Shown: positions 1 through 10,100 of the stretch, one piece after another | Layout: each line of letters starts with the position of its first letter | Numbering within the stretch: the stretch's first letter is position 1 | NCBI GenBank assembly: GCA_900556795.1 | Contig: USQD01000032.1 | Span: 1-12,325, forward strand | DNA: 12,325 nt | Direction of reading: 5' to 3' | Source of the DNA: an uncultured Prevotella sp. | GTDB lineage: Bacteria > Bacteroidota > Bacteroidia > Bacteroidales > Bacteroidaceae | Notes under the pieces: model-generated | What the model was told of the DNA's origin: nothing | Database searches by the model: none | Seen by the model: the letters and a program-made list of their open reading frames with translations, nothing else | Made by a program: the position numbers and the translations under genes

Positions 1-1657
1 AGCTTCAGCATTAGCGCTTGCAAGCTGTTCTAGCGACGATTTCCTCGGTGATACTCCAGGCAGTACTCCTACCTCTGCCAATTCAGCTATTAACTTCGGT
101 GGAGATGCTGGCAAGATTACTCGTGCTACATCGAACGAGGGAAATACACAGCAGATGCTCGATGGACAGTTCTTGGTCTATGGTGTAAAGAAGACTAACG
201 ACGAAATATTTCATAATGTATTCGTTAATTATTCTGTTTGGGATGTTGAAGCAAATAACACTACCTCAAACACTAATGGATGGGAGTATGTAGGAACTAA
301 GGATGCAGCTAACCTTGGTATTGGTAAAATCACATTAAAATATGATCAGACTATTAAGTATTGGGACTATTCAGCTTCTGTGTATCACTTCGTAGCTGGT
401 TCTCCAATTGATGCTTTCAAGTACACTATATCTCCGGATCTTACTACAGGTACAGATATTGAATCAGCGACAGTAACTGGTCTCGCCGGTCATATCGAAG
501 CCAACAATACAGAAACAGCTCTCAAGACAAATCCTGTATATATAGCAGCTCCAGTAAAGATTGCAAAGGACGACTACCAAAAGCCTGTAAAATTCACTTT
601 TATTCGTCAGCAGTCAATGGTTCGTGTAGGTATTTATGAGACTATCCCTGGATATTCTATTACTGACATAAAATTCTATGCTTACGATACTGATGACAAC
701 ACTCTCAAAGTTTCTAAAGGCAATAACGTCATCCTTACTTCTGCTACAGATGGCTACTTTGTAGGTGGAAGCAATCTCACAGGTACTGTAACTTATGATT
801 GGAAATCAACAACTCCTTCATACACCTACAAATATGATGATACAAATCTTGTAAAGAGCAAAAACTGGTATGCTGGTAAGTTAAGTATTTTGGCTACTAC
901 ATCATCAGAGCCAACAGTTGCTACACTCTATGGTACCGACAAAGATATGTCTACAACAGGCTATTTCACTGTTTTGCCAACACCTTCGGAAACAAAAGCT
1001 TCGCCTATCTTGATTAAGTGTGACTATACTCTCACTGATTTTAATTCAGGTGAGACTATCAAGGTTACAGGCGCTACTGCTGCTATCCCTGCAGCATATA
1101 GCAAGTGGGAGCCTAATACACGCTATACATACCTCTTCAAGATTTCTGATAAGACTAATGGTACTACAGGTGATCCTAATAACCCTGACGATCCAGCAGG
1201 TCTCTATCCTATTACATTCAATGCCGTAGTAACAGAAATGGCAGATAAGACACAGGGTACAACCACAACCGTTGCAACTCCTTCAATTACAACATACCAG
1301 GAAGGTTCTGTTGTAGATAATACTATCAAATATGTAGCAAATAAAAAAATCGATGTTACTGTTACAGAAAGTACAAGTGGAACTAAACAGAACTTGTCTA
1401 CAACAGGTTCGGCTGTAGGTCATATTGCAGTTTATAAGTTCACTGCTCCTATTACCGAAGCTGAAGTTCAGGTTAAGGGTACAACAGGCGTAGGCGTAAC
1501 AGAAGTAACGAACGGTTCTGTTGCCGACAATGTATATACATTTACCCCAGAGGGAGAAGGCTACTATGCTATCCAGTACTTAACAACTGCAGCAGTTGGA
1601 AATAAACCAGCAGCATACACCTATAAGGTTGTATATGTAGCAGCAGCTACAAAATAA
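1..1657 (+). CDS. Fimbrillin-family lipoprotein, 5'-truncated, with extra C-terminal domain
   Basis: The reading frame is open from base 2, so the true start lies before the window; 551 residues are visible and the in-frame ATG at 155 is internal. The visible N-terminus is the end of a lipoprotein signal peptide (ALALASC, lipobox Cys codon 26-28), followed by a Ser/Asp-rich linker, the motif INFGG and then ITR-AT, a probable Arg-protease trimming site (Arg codon 122-124). The body resembles the next gene: WEYVG (281-295) and QTIKYWDYSA (347-376) are shared, and the end of the fimbrillin domain has YTYLFKISDK. After an Asn/Asp/Pro-rich linker (about 1160-1200) and a short strand comes about 128 residues (1271-1654) that the other two fimbrillins lack. 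By family it should be a surface pilus subunit of the FimA/Mfa type. Codons favour T-ending forms (GCT, ACT, ATT), unlike its neighbours, which may mean high expression and a major-subunit role; that is inference. Confidence 0.85.
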   Translation, partial: ASALALASCSSDDFLGDTPGSTPTSANSAINFGGDAGKITRATSNEGNTQQMLDGQFLVYGVKKTNDEIFHNVFVNYSVWDVEANNTTSNTNGWEYVGTKDAANLGIGKITLKYDQTIKYWDYSASVYHFVAGSPIDAFKYTISPDLTTGTDIESATVTGLAGHIEANNTETALKTNPVYIAAPVKIAKDDYQKPVKFTFIRQQSMVRVGIYETIPGYSITDIKFYAYDTDDNTLKVSKGNNVILTSATDGYFVGGSNLTGTVTYDWKSTTPSYTYKYDDTNLVKSKNWYAGKLSILATTSSEPTVATLYGTDKDMSTTGYFTVLPTPSETKASPILIKCDYTLTDFNSGETIKVTGATAAIPAAYSKWEPNTRYTYLFKISDKTNGTTGDPNNPDDPAGLYPITFNAVVTEMADKTQGTTTTVATPSITTYQEGSVVDNTIKYVANKKIDVTVTESTSGTKQNLSTTGSAVGHIAVYKFTAPITEAEVQVKGTTGVGVTEVTNGSVADNVYTFTPEGEGYYAIQYLTTAAVGNKPAAYTYKVVYVAAATK

Positions 1658-1667
1658 CAGATTCCTC

Positions 1668-1694
1668 TTTTGCCCCAAAAACTCGGGAGCAAAA
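1668..1694 (+). other. Hairpin after first fimbrillin gene
   Basis: TTTTGC (1668-1673) pairs with GCAAAA (1689-1694), and CCC (1674-1676) pairs with GGG (1685-1687) with one bulged A at 1688; the loop is 8 bases. It starts 10 bases after the stop codon at 1655-1657. No T-run follows, so it is not a classical intrinsic terminator. It could protect the 3' end of the upstream message or attenuate read-through; both are inference. Confidence 0.4.
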
Positions 1695-1707
1695 CAATAC
1701 TATTAAG

Positions 1708-1738
1708 GCCGGACGGGGTTGAATGTTCCCAGCCCGGC
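1708..1738 (+). other. GC-rich hairpin ahead of second fimbrillin gene
   Basis: GCCGG (1708-1712) pairs with CCGGC (1734-1738). Inside it GGG (within 1715-1718) can pair with CCC (1728-1730). It is a GC-rich island in an AT-rich gap and ends 25 bases before the chosen start of the next gene at 1764, so it could affect translation or mark a processing site. It could also be chance, since the pairing is only about 8 bp with an internal loop. Confidence 0.35.
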
Positions 1739-1763
1739 TCCTATGATAAAAAGCAAGAAGAAA

Positions 1764-2918
1764 ATGAAATTATATCGCATCCTGACCATACCATTCTTGG
1801 CTCTATGTCTTTTTTCCTGCGCTGGATCTGGGCAGGAAGAACCGGATGTGCCTACTCAACCGGAAGAACCGAAGGGAGTAAGTATCTCTTTCGGAGGAAA
1901 TAGCGGAACATGGCAAGATGCACCTACTACCCGTGCTAATAAAGAAACAGGACTGGAAACCATTGCCAAAACCTTCAAAGTATGGGGATATAAAACTACA
2001 GGGGGAAATAATACGGGCGGATTTACTGATTCACAAAACGTAATGGATGGATATACCGTCAACTGGACACAACAAACTGCCAACACAACCTCCAGCAATA
2101 CTGCCGATTGGGAATACGTGGGTATCGCTAATCAAACTATCAAATACTGGGACTATTCCGCTACCAGCTATCGCTTCTTCGCCTATAGCATTCCAACAGC
2201 AGCAGGAAATAGCACAGCCCCATATTTCTCGGGACCTCTAACAACAGAAGGTTCCACCAATCTCCATGCATCCTTCTCTATACCATTCAATTACGACAAG
2301 GATGCAACCAACGTTTCTACCCCTTATATCTCCGACCTCTGGATGTCAGACAACCAGAACTTCGAAAACAGGAAATACGGGGCATGCGTAAAACTCACCT
2401 TTGCCCCTATCATCACAAAGGTAAGATTCAAATTCAATTATCAGGCAGAAAGTCAGGTCTCCATTACAAAAATCTCATTCCGAAATGTAAATGATGTACC
2501 TTCTCCAACATCGGGAAATATCATCATCACCTACCCTATTACAGGTATGGATACCCAAGCTTCCTATATTTGGGAGGCCACAGGAACAGAGACCGAACTC
2601 ATCAATTTCACCATTCCTTATGAAGAAGAAGGCGATTTGAACCATCAAACCACCACAAGAAAGAAATGGTATTTCGTTCCACCATTGGGAGACAGTAAGA
2701 CAACACAGCAAAGTGCTTACATCATTACAGCAGACATCAACGGCAAGAAAGCTACAGCCACCGTTCCCGCAGAATTCATGCAGTGGAAGGCAGGCTATCA
2801 ATATACATACATCTTTAAAATAACAAAAGCAGGAACCAACATTGCCTTCACCAATATGCAGGTGGAGAAATGGGTGGAAACTCCTATTAAAAATAATGGC
2901 GGTACCGAAGACTGGTAA
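1764..2918 (+). CDS. Fimbrillin-family lipoprotein (type V pilus subunit-like)
   Basis: Encodes 384 residues from ATG 1764. This start was chosen because the bases just before it are A/G-rich, as is common in Bacteroidetes, and it gives a compact signal peptide. In-frame ATGs at 1743 and 1719 are possible, but they lie beside or inside a GC-rich hairpin. The lipobox is LFSC with Cys19. A Glu/Pro-rich linker leads to ISFGG and TTRAN, with a predicted Arg57-Ala58 trimming site like that of FimA pro-subunits. The body contains KTFKVWGYK, WEYVG and QTIKYWDYSA, the last identical in protein to the upstream gene but with five synonymous base changes. The C-terminus has YTYIFKITKAG, then a final strand and a short Asn/Gly-rich tail. 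The next gene begins 18 bases later, so the two are probably cotranscribed. Whether it is a stalk, anchor or accessory subunit cannot be told from sequence alone. Confidence 0.88.
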   Translation: MKLYRILTIPFLALCLFSCAGSGQEEPDVPTQPEEPKGVSISFGGNSGTWQDAPTTRANKETGLETIAKTFKVWGYKTTGGNNTGGFTDSQNVMDGYTVNWTQQTANTTSSNTADWEYVGIANQTIKYWDYSATSYRFFAYSIPTAAGNSTAPYFSGPLTTEGSTNLHASFSIPFNYDKDATNVSTPYISDLWMSDNQNFENRKYGACVKLTFAPIITKVRFKFNYQAESQVSITKISFRNVNDVPSPTSGNIIITYPITGMDTQASYIWEATGTETELINFTIPYEEEGDLNHQTTTRKKWYFVPPLGDSKTTQQSAYIITADINGKKATATVPAEFMQWKAGYQYTYIFKITKAGTNIAFTNMQVEKWVETPIKNNGGTEDW

Positions 2919-2936
2919 CGCCCCACATAACTCATT

Positions 2937-4142
2937 ATGAAGAATAAAAAACTGATGTTACCCCTCTTTGCCTTCCTCGCAAGTCTCACTGCCTGCGAAA
3001 GCAATGACCTGCCTATTCAGCACGCAGACAGTTACCGATACATCACCTTTGCTGCACAGACACAAAAGATGATGACACGTGCTGATGACAGATATGAAAG
3101 CTATGACCCGGTTCTGCGAATGCACCCACTCAACATGGGCGTCTTCGGCTATTACAACTTTGCCACTCATAACTTTGAAGCCACAGACACGGAGATGGGA
3201 GACGAAAACCACGCCATCTTTGCCAATGCCCAGGTAGATTACAATCAATCGACCAAGACCTGGAGCACCCAAGAAGAAAAGCAATGGGATGCTTACCCAG
3301 ACAGCAACTTCGACTTCTTCGGATATATGCCGCATTCTGAATCAGCAACCCTAAGCAAGCCATCGGCAACAGAAAGTACCTATCTCCTGACGATTCCTTT
3401 CTCCATGCCAACCATAAATGGCACCCCATCCCCTATCCTTGCTCAGAAAGATTTAAGACAGGCGCCAATCATCTGCGCCAAACCAGAACATAAGGGAAGT
3501 ACAACGGCAGGAGGTTCGGATGCAACCTTTGAACGAATAGTTACTTTCCTCTTCGACCAGACACTGACGGGCTATAACCTCAACTTCCAACTGGACCAGA
3601 AGATGAATGCCATCCGACACTTCCGCATCAAGGGAGTCAAGATTTACGGTAAAGGACAGAACGACGAAGGTCTGGCAACAGGAGGCAACGTAAGCCGCAG
3701 CTATACCTGGAGTAACAATGAGTGGACGGCAAAAGCCATCCAATGGAGCAATCTGAAGAAGGTAGATATAACGGAAGAAAACGCCATCCAGCTGGCAAAG
3801 GATGAAAATTCAGAAGCCCCATTTACTCCGGTAGCCAACGAATCCATGGATATCGATGACAGCAAGTATCATCGTTGGGGCACCACCTTCTATGCCATTG
3901 CTGATGTCTCTTTCGTACCCACCGTCGCCGTCACCTACGATGTAATTCTGAAAGATGAAAACGGAGAAACGGTGACCCGTAAGGACGTAACCTCTACCAC
4001 CATTTTGGGAAATAGATATTTCGAAACACTCAACCCTACCAATACGGCAGCGATTTATAACATCAATATCCTCATCCAGCCAAGATATCTCTATGTACTG
4101 GCTGACCAGGATGCCTATACGGGTCATCTGCTGATACAATAA
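2937..4142 (+). CDS. Divergent fimbrillin-family lipoprotein
   Basis: Encodes 401 residues. The signal peptide ends in the lipobox LTAC (Cys20), so it should be exported and lipidated. ITFAA followed by MMTRAD gives a predicted Arg48-Ala49 trimming site. The early body has MGVFGYYNF, then W-D-A-Y-P followed by DFFGYMP, matching the fimbrillin pattern in which a W-rich strand precedes an F-F-A/G-Y strand. It lacks the WEYVG/QTIKYWDYSA block shared by the two upstream genes, so it is a more distant relative. The C-terminus (LYVLADQDAYTGHLLI) looks like a final beta strand and may be the donor strand used in type V pilus assembly. There is no evident Shine-Dalgarno sequence, which is usual in this phylum. 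It sits 18 bases after the previous gene and 27 before the next, consistent with one operon. An accessory or tip-proximal subunit role is plausible but unproven. Confidence 0.85.
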   Translation: MKNKKLMLPLFAFLASLTACESNDLPIQHADSYRYITFAAQTQKMMTRADDRYESYDPVLRMHPLNMGVFGYYNFATHNFEATDTEMGDENHAIFANAQVDYNQSTKTWSTQEEKQWDAYPDSNFDFFGYMPHSESATLSKPSATESTYLLTIPFSMPTINGTPSPILAQKDLRQAPIICAKPEHKGSTTAGGSDATFERIVTFLFDQTLTGYNLNFQLDQKMNAIRHFRIKGVKIYGKGQNDEGLATGGNVSRSYTWSNNEWTAKAIQWSNLKKVDITEENAIQLAKDENSEAPFTPVANESMDIDDSKYHRWGTTFYAIADVSFVPTVAVTYDVILKDENGETVTRKDVTSTTILGNRYFETLNPTNTAAIYNINILIQPRYLYVLADQDAYTGHLLIQ

Positions 4143-4169
4143 TATACATTCCAATCATTCGCTTTATAT

Positions 4170-7100
4170 ATGAACAAAAATATACAAAAACGCATTCAGA
4201 GAGGACTCAATCATATAGCCCTTCTAGTCTTCCTGATAATACAAGGAAGCCAGATAGCCTGGGCACAGAACGTCCAGGAGGAAAAACTGCTGTATTCTAC
4301 CGATTTCACGGAATGGAACGACATTGACCGTAAAACAACCATCGGTAAGAAGGTGACCCAATGGACAGAATATAGCAATGAAGAACTCACCTTCACCCTT
4401 AATGGTGTGGGTGTAGACCCTAAAAGTACTAAATTCGCCAAATATACAGGTTACATGATAACCGCCAAATATACAGGAGAATATAGCAAGGACAAGCCGA
4501 GCGTCATAACCTCAAAATTAAAGAGCATTACGAAAATCGTACTAACTCAGGCTGCTACTGGAGGCAAACGTGGTATCAAGGTATCTGTCAAGGGAGATGG
4601 AGATAATGATTGGGTGCCTATTCATAATATAACCATTTCAAAGAAAGATGGTGAAGAGCTCACACTCAAAGACATAAACCGCACCAACTGCCAAATCAAG
4701 CTTGAAAACTTCACACTTGATCAAAACGCATATATCGTAGACCTCAAAATCTACGGTAACGCTACTGGCAGCTCAAATGGAATCAAAATGCTGACCTTTG
4801 AACCCCAAGAGGGCATCATCGGCAAATATCCAACCAAAATCAAATGTGACAAGGACGGAAATGCCGTCATGCCATCGGGCAATACGTTCTCCAAACCGGG
4901 CTATACTTTTGAATCCTGGACTGATGGAACCAAGGAGTATAAACCTGGTGAAAACTATACTTTTACCGAAAATGTTACCCTCAAACCAAAGATGAGGGCA
5001 AACTCTTATCATCTATACGACAACAACGAGGAAGCAACCATTGTATGGAGTTTCGACCGTACCAAAGCTCCTGCACTCAATATATACAGCGAACATACAC
5101 AAAAGGATTTATCATATACCAGTCCTATAATCATCAATATTGATGGAAATACAACAGGAACGCAGGATGTGGCGCTGAATATCAATACGAAATCAGGAAA
5201 AATAGAGAATACCGATGAGCGCATGAATGCTCTCAACGGAAAAGGAGCACTGGTGAAAAACGGTACTCAATTCTCTCTTCCTGCCATGTATGGTATGACA
5301 GTAACCGTCACGGCTTCCGACAAAGTGGATGACAAAAACGAGAACAGGAGAACCTCCTTTGGAACAGGAAATGATAACGTTCAGATCAAACTGAAAGATA
5401 CTGCCAATCAGGATTCTCTAATACTGAAAGACGCTGTAGTATCAGAGGATGGTAAAACCGTAACCTTCACCTACAAGGGAGACGAATCTACCATCACCCT
5501 GATGCCTTACGTGAATCAAGGTTCAAAGGCAGACAACTGGTTCTTTGAATCCATCACTGCTACCTATCCGCAGCTGGCAAACTTCAGCTACACCAACACC
5601 ATCTCGAATACAGAACAAACCAACTTCCCTAACGAAAAGGTAGAGAATGCTTGTGAAACGAAAGTGACGCTGGAAGGTGACACCAAGAGCGCTCATGCCA
5701 ATACCGGTGGACACTATGTAATTGGTGAAAAGCTCACCATTACCCCTACACCGAAATACGGATATGATTATACCGGAATCAAGATAGGCGAAACTACCTA
5801 TACGGCTTCACCTTACGAATATACCGTTCAGGAAGGTGAGAACAAGCTGAAAGTTATCTACACAAGAAAAGAATTACATAAAATAACCCTCCAGTCGTCA
5901 GATGCCAAACTCGGAACAGTCTCCATCGAACCGAAATATGACAACTTCTACAGCGAACAGGGAAAGCTGGGAGATATTACTCATATAGAAAGTTGGTATA
6001 CACCAGAAACCAAGGTGACAGTGACTGCCGAAGCTGCTACCAACTATATCGTGGACTACTGGCAGGATGGTGAGGAAAGCCGAAATGTGGGAGAAGCCTA
6101 TTCTTTCACAACCACCAACCAGGACCGTACCATCATCGCCCACTTTAAAGAGGGAAAGATGGGTAGTGTAATATTCAACATTGACAATGTCCGTGTCAAC
6201 GGTAAGGACGAAAAAGGCAAGTTCCAGAATGCCATCAGCATCAAACCGGACGATATGCTCAACGTACGCTCCTTCACCATCCCTACCAACTATACCCTCT
6301 TCAAGAGCATCAAAGATGATGGAACAGCATCTGAAAAGGAATATACCCTCAAATATTGGCAGGATGATAGAAGCAAGCAATACAAACTGGGCTATACCTA
6401 TTCCTTCAGCACGGAAGGAGAAACCATCACTCTGGTTCCGGTATTCGAAGAGAACTCTTCCACCCAGGACAACCGTGTCAACGATTCTCTCATCCGATAT
6501 GACTTCGCCAGAAAAGTGAAGGAATATGAAGACGCTTCTACAGAGTCGTCAACAGATCCTTCAACGAAAGAAGCCAGAAAGGTAAGCGCTCAAACCGTGA
6601 ATATCGGAAAGAACAAGCAGATGTTCTGGACCTCAAAAGTATGGGTGAAAGTGCGTGAAAACAGTGTAGATTCGGAACACTGGAGAGATGCTGCCCTCTG
6701 GTGCAATACAGGCAAGAAGGGATATATCAGAAACGAACAGTTTGATAACTGGTGTGCCTTCGGTCCGGGTACAACCTTCTGGTTTCCATCCGGTACAGGC
6801 ACCAAGGTTTCCCTCATGTCGTATTCCAAGATTACCACAACGACGATAGACGATTCTGTTCCTACGCTCGACAGAGAACGTACCAACATCGAACGAAAGA
6901 AGGTGGGATTACCTTCACTCGAAGAAGAGGAGAAGGGAGCTGAATCCTATATGTATGTCTATACACATACCACCCAGAGCCCGGATCTCCGAGCAGCTAT
7001 CAAGATTGGAGATGACTACTCCTACTACCAGTGGCTGGAAATCAAGATGCTTGCAGCCAACTGGGTAACCCTGCATGCTGCAACCAATGACGACTTGCGT

Positions 7101-10100
7101 GGCATCATCAAGGATATCCAACTGGTTACAACTGATGGGAACCACGAACTCAAAAAGCTGGAAGATGGCGGTCTGGCATTCCATAAGGGTGAACGCGTCA
7201 GAATAACGCTCAACAGAAAGAAGGGATATGAACTGGACAAGATTCTTGACCTCAATACACTGGATGAGAACGGAGAACCGCTTGTCCTGTTGGAGATAAA
7301 TGACGACGGTACAACCAAGCATTCTGTCTTTGATCTCAAGAAGACAGAGAACTATCAGACGGGAAAGGATCACTATCTCACATCCGACAGTATCCGAACC
7401 CAATATGTATTGGAAGGCAACATCACCAACCACCGCAATCTGCAAGTCTGCTTCAAGGAGATGAAGAATACCTATTACATCACCTACAATGCCGGAAATC
7501 AGGCAGAAGGTACTTCTCCGGAGGCAACATGGGTGGAAGCCGGTGACCTGTTTGTCGTTCCTAAGAACAAAACCCTTTACTTGGAGGGTAACACGCTTCA
7601 CCATTGGGTGGATGGCGCAGGAAATAAATATGAAATAGGTGAAGCCTACAAGGCTCCAGAGAAATTCATCCGTATGTTCCCGGTATTCGAGCCGAATGAA
7701 TTCAATATTCTTAACCTCACAAAAAAGGTTACGGCTACCTGGAATTTCGCAAAAAAAGATGGTGCACCAACCATCAACTATGAGGGAACAAAGGGTATTC
7801 TCGTTACGCAGCTGGTAGCAGATGGAAAGAGTATCGATCTCAAGATTACCCTGGATGGCAGTAAGGGTAAATTCAACAACGTATCGAATACAAAGAATCC
7901 GGAACGAATACAGATTAATTCTGGTTCTATCGTTGAGTTCCCATCTACACCTGGATGTGAGGCAAAATGGACAGCAACGGAAAACGGCAAAAAGTTGACG
8001 ATAGCCGGAAAAATTGTTACACTCACCAATACAGAAGCATCAGTGACCTGCTCGGGGGAAACAGTCATCCAGAAGGTAGAATTCAATCAGGGAGACGGTG
8101 CCTACAGTAAGAGTTTCAGCGTGACATATAAGCCGCAAAACGATACAAAGCCAACCATAGAATCTCTGACCTGCAATGGTAGAACTTTAAGCGCTACAGA
8201 GATTCAGAACATGATGAGCGGTACTGACAAATGCGTCACCTTCACGGTAAGTCCATGGATCAATGACAATAATACAATACCGGAGGTTACCGGTACTGCC
8301 ACAAAGAACGGTAGCGTTACAGTGACCAAGGCAACCGTTCTATCGCCTGAATGCGTGGCTACCGTCAAGACACAGAGCGGTATTGTCGTTGAGACCTACC
8401 CTATCAAATTCAAATTTGATACGCCTACGCTTGCTCCTACATTAAATTCGCTGACCATAAATGGTACTACCTATACCGGAAATACCATCGAACTGAACAA
8501 TGTACCAAGAAGTGGTGTTATCAAGCTGAACTTCAACCGTCCGATGAAAGCTACCAACTATCAGTATAGAGATGTTAGTTCTTCTACAGCCATCGGCAAG
8601 GAACAGATCATTAAATATTGGGATTTGCCGTCAGAAGGAACTGTAACTTTAAAGATTACGACAACCGGAGACATCTACGGATGTGCTTATGGACAGGAAA
8701 TCACCCTTACCCTCCATGTGGCGAAAGAAGATACCCGTTATCACCGACACAACTTCGACTTTATCGTAGGCGAGGATGGAAACATGGATGAAGCTATCAA
8801 GGCAGCAAACAATAACGACAAGACTGATCACCGTTACTACATCTTCGTTCCGGATGGCGAATATGAGCTGACAGGAAATACAACGATTTCCTTTTCAGAA
8901 GATCCGGTAGATGAGAACGGAAAGCCTCGTAAGGATATGAACGGAAAGAATAACGGTAAGACGGAAATCAAAAAGCCGAACATCTCTCTTATCGGACAGA
9001 GCAAGGAAGGCGTTAAGATATGGAACCATCCGGTAGTAGAAGGTATCAGCTATACGGCAACCATCCAACTGAATAAAAATACAAACGACTTCTATGCACA
9101 GGATCTTACCCTGGAGAACCAATTTAACTATTGGGGAGTTCATGATGGTTCCAGTGGTGCAGGTCGTGCTGTTGCATTCTGCGACCAAGGCAACAGAAGC
9201 GTTCTGAAGAATGTGGCACTCATGAGTTGGCAGGATACCTATGTATCTTCCAACGCCAATGCAGACTATCGCGGCTATTTCGAGAATTGCGACCTGGCGG
9301 GTGTGGTTGACTGGATTTGCGGAAATGGCGACATCTGGTTTGAGAAATGTAATCTCATCCTTCGTGACCGAACAGGTAACAATATTGCGGCTCCTAGCAC
9401 AGAAAAAGGTCAGGCATGGGGATATGTCTTCAACAACTGTATCATCAGACCGGAGACAGACAAGCCAACCCAGCTCAAGGGCAATGACTGGACCCTGGCA
9501 CGTCCTTGGGACAATTCGCCTGCATGTACCTTCCTCAATACGAAGATGTATACCCTGCCACGAAGTTACGGCTGGAACAGAATGAACGCAGGAAAGGTTG
9601 TAAGATTCCACGAATACAACAGTGTGGATGGTTCTGATACACAAATCCCATTGGAAACCCGTTCACTTGCCGCCTGCTCACCGGCTCCAGGTTCCGATGA
9701 CTGCATTCTGACAGCTGCCGAAGCTACTGGTTACAACATCCGCAACGTAATGGGTGGAAGCGATGCTTTCGAACCGCAGGAACTCTGCAAGCAGATTGAT
9801 GCCCTATCAGGCTTGCAATCAAAAAGAGGCGAAGAGGATGAAGATAAGGAAAAGGTAGATACAGAGAATCACATCATCTGGACAGACAAACTGGTACTGG
9901 ATGACGACAAACTGCAATGGAATGACCAGAAAGAAGCACTCTGTTACTTCCTCTTTAAACTGGATGAAACAGGAAAGTGGATTTATCAGACGAATGTGAC
10001 AGATAACTATGTCAACCTCACCGCCTACGGTTCTGGTTATTATTGTGTGCGTGCAACCAACCAGCGTGGTGGTCTTGGTGCAGCGACAGACAAGATTAAA

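Noticed and set aside
155..157. ATG at 155 as the start of the first gene
   Set aside because: The frame is open to base 2 and upstream codons encode a lipobox and a fimbrillin-type N-terminus, so this ATG is internal.
1719..1763. Earlier starts (1719, 1743) for the second fimbrillin
   Set aside because: They lie in or directly after a GC-rich hairpin and add a polar stretch before the signal peptide. 1764 has an A/G-rich leader. The 1743 start is not excluded.
6915..7604. A 229-codon open frame on the - strand
   Set aside because: It is antisense to the giant gene with no recognisable motifs; long shadow frames are common opposite this coding sequence.
8895..9644. A 249-codon open frame on the - strand
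   Set aside because: It is antisense to the CE8 domain, whose catalytic motifs establish the + strand frame as real.
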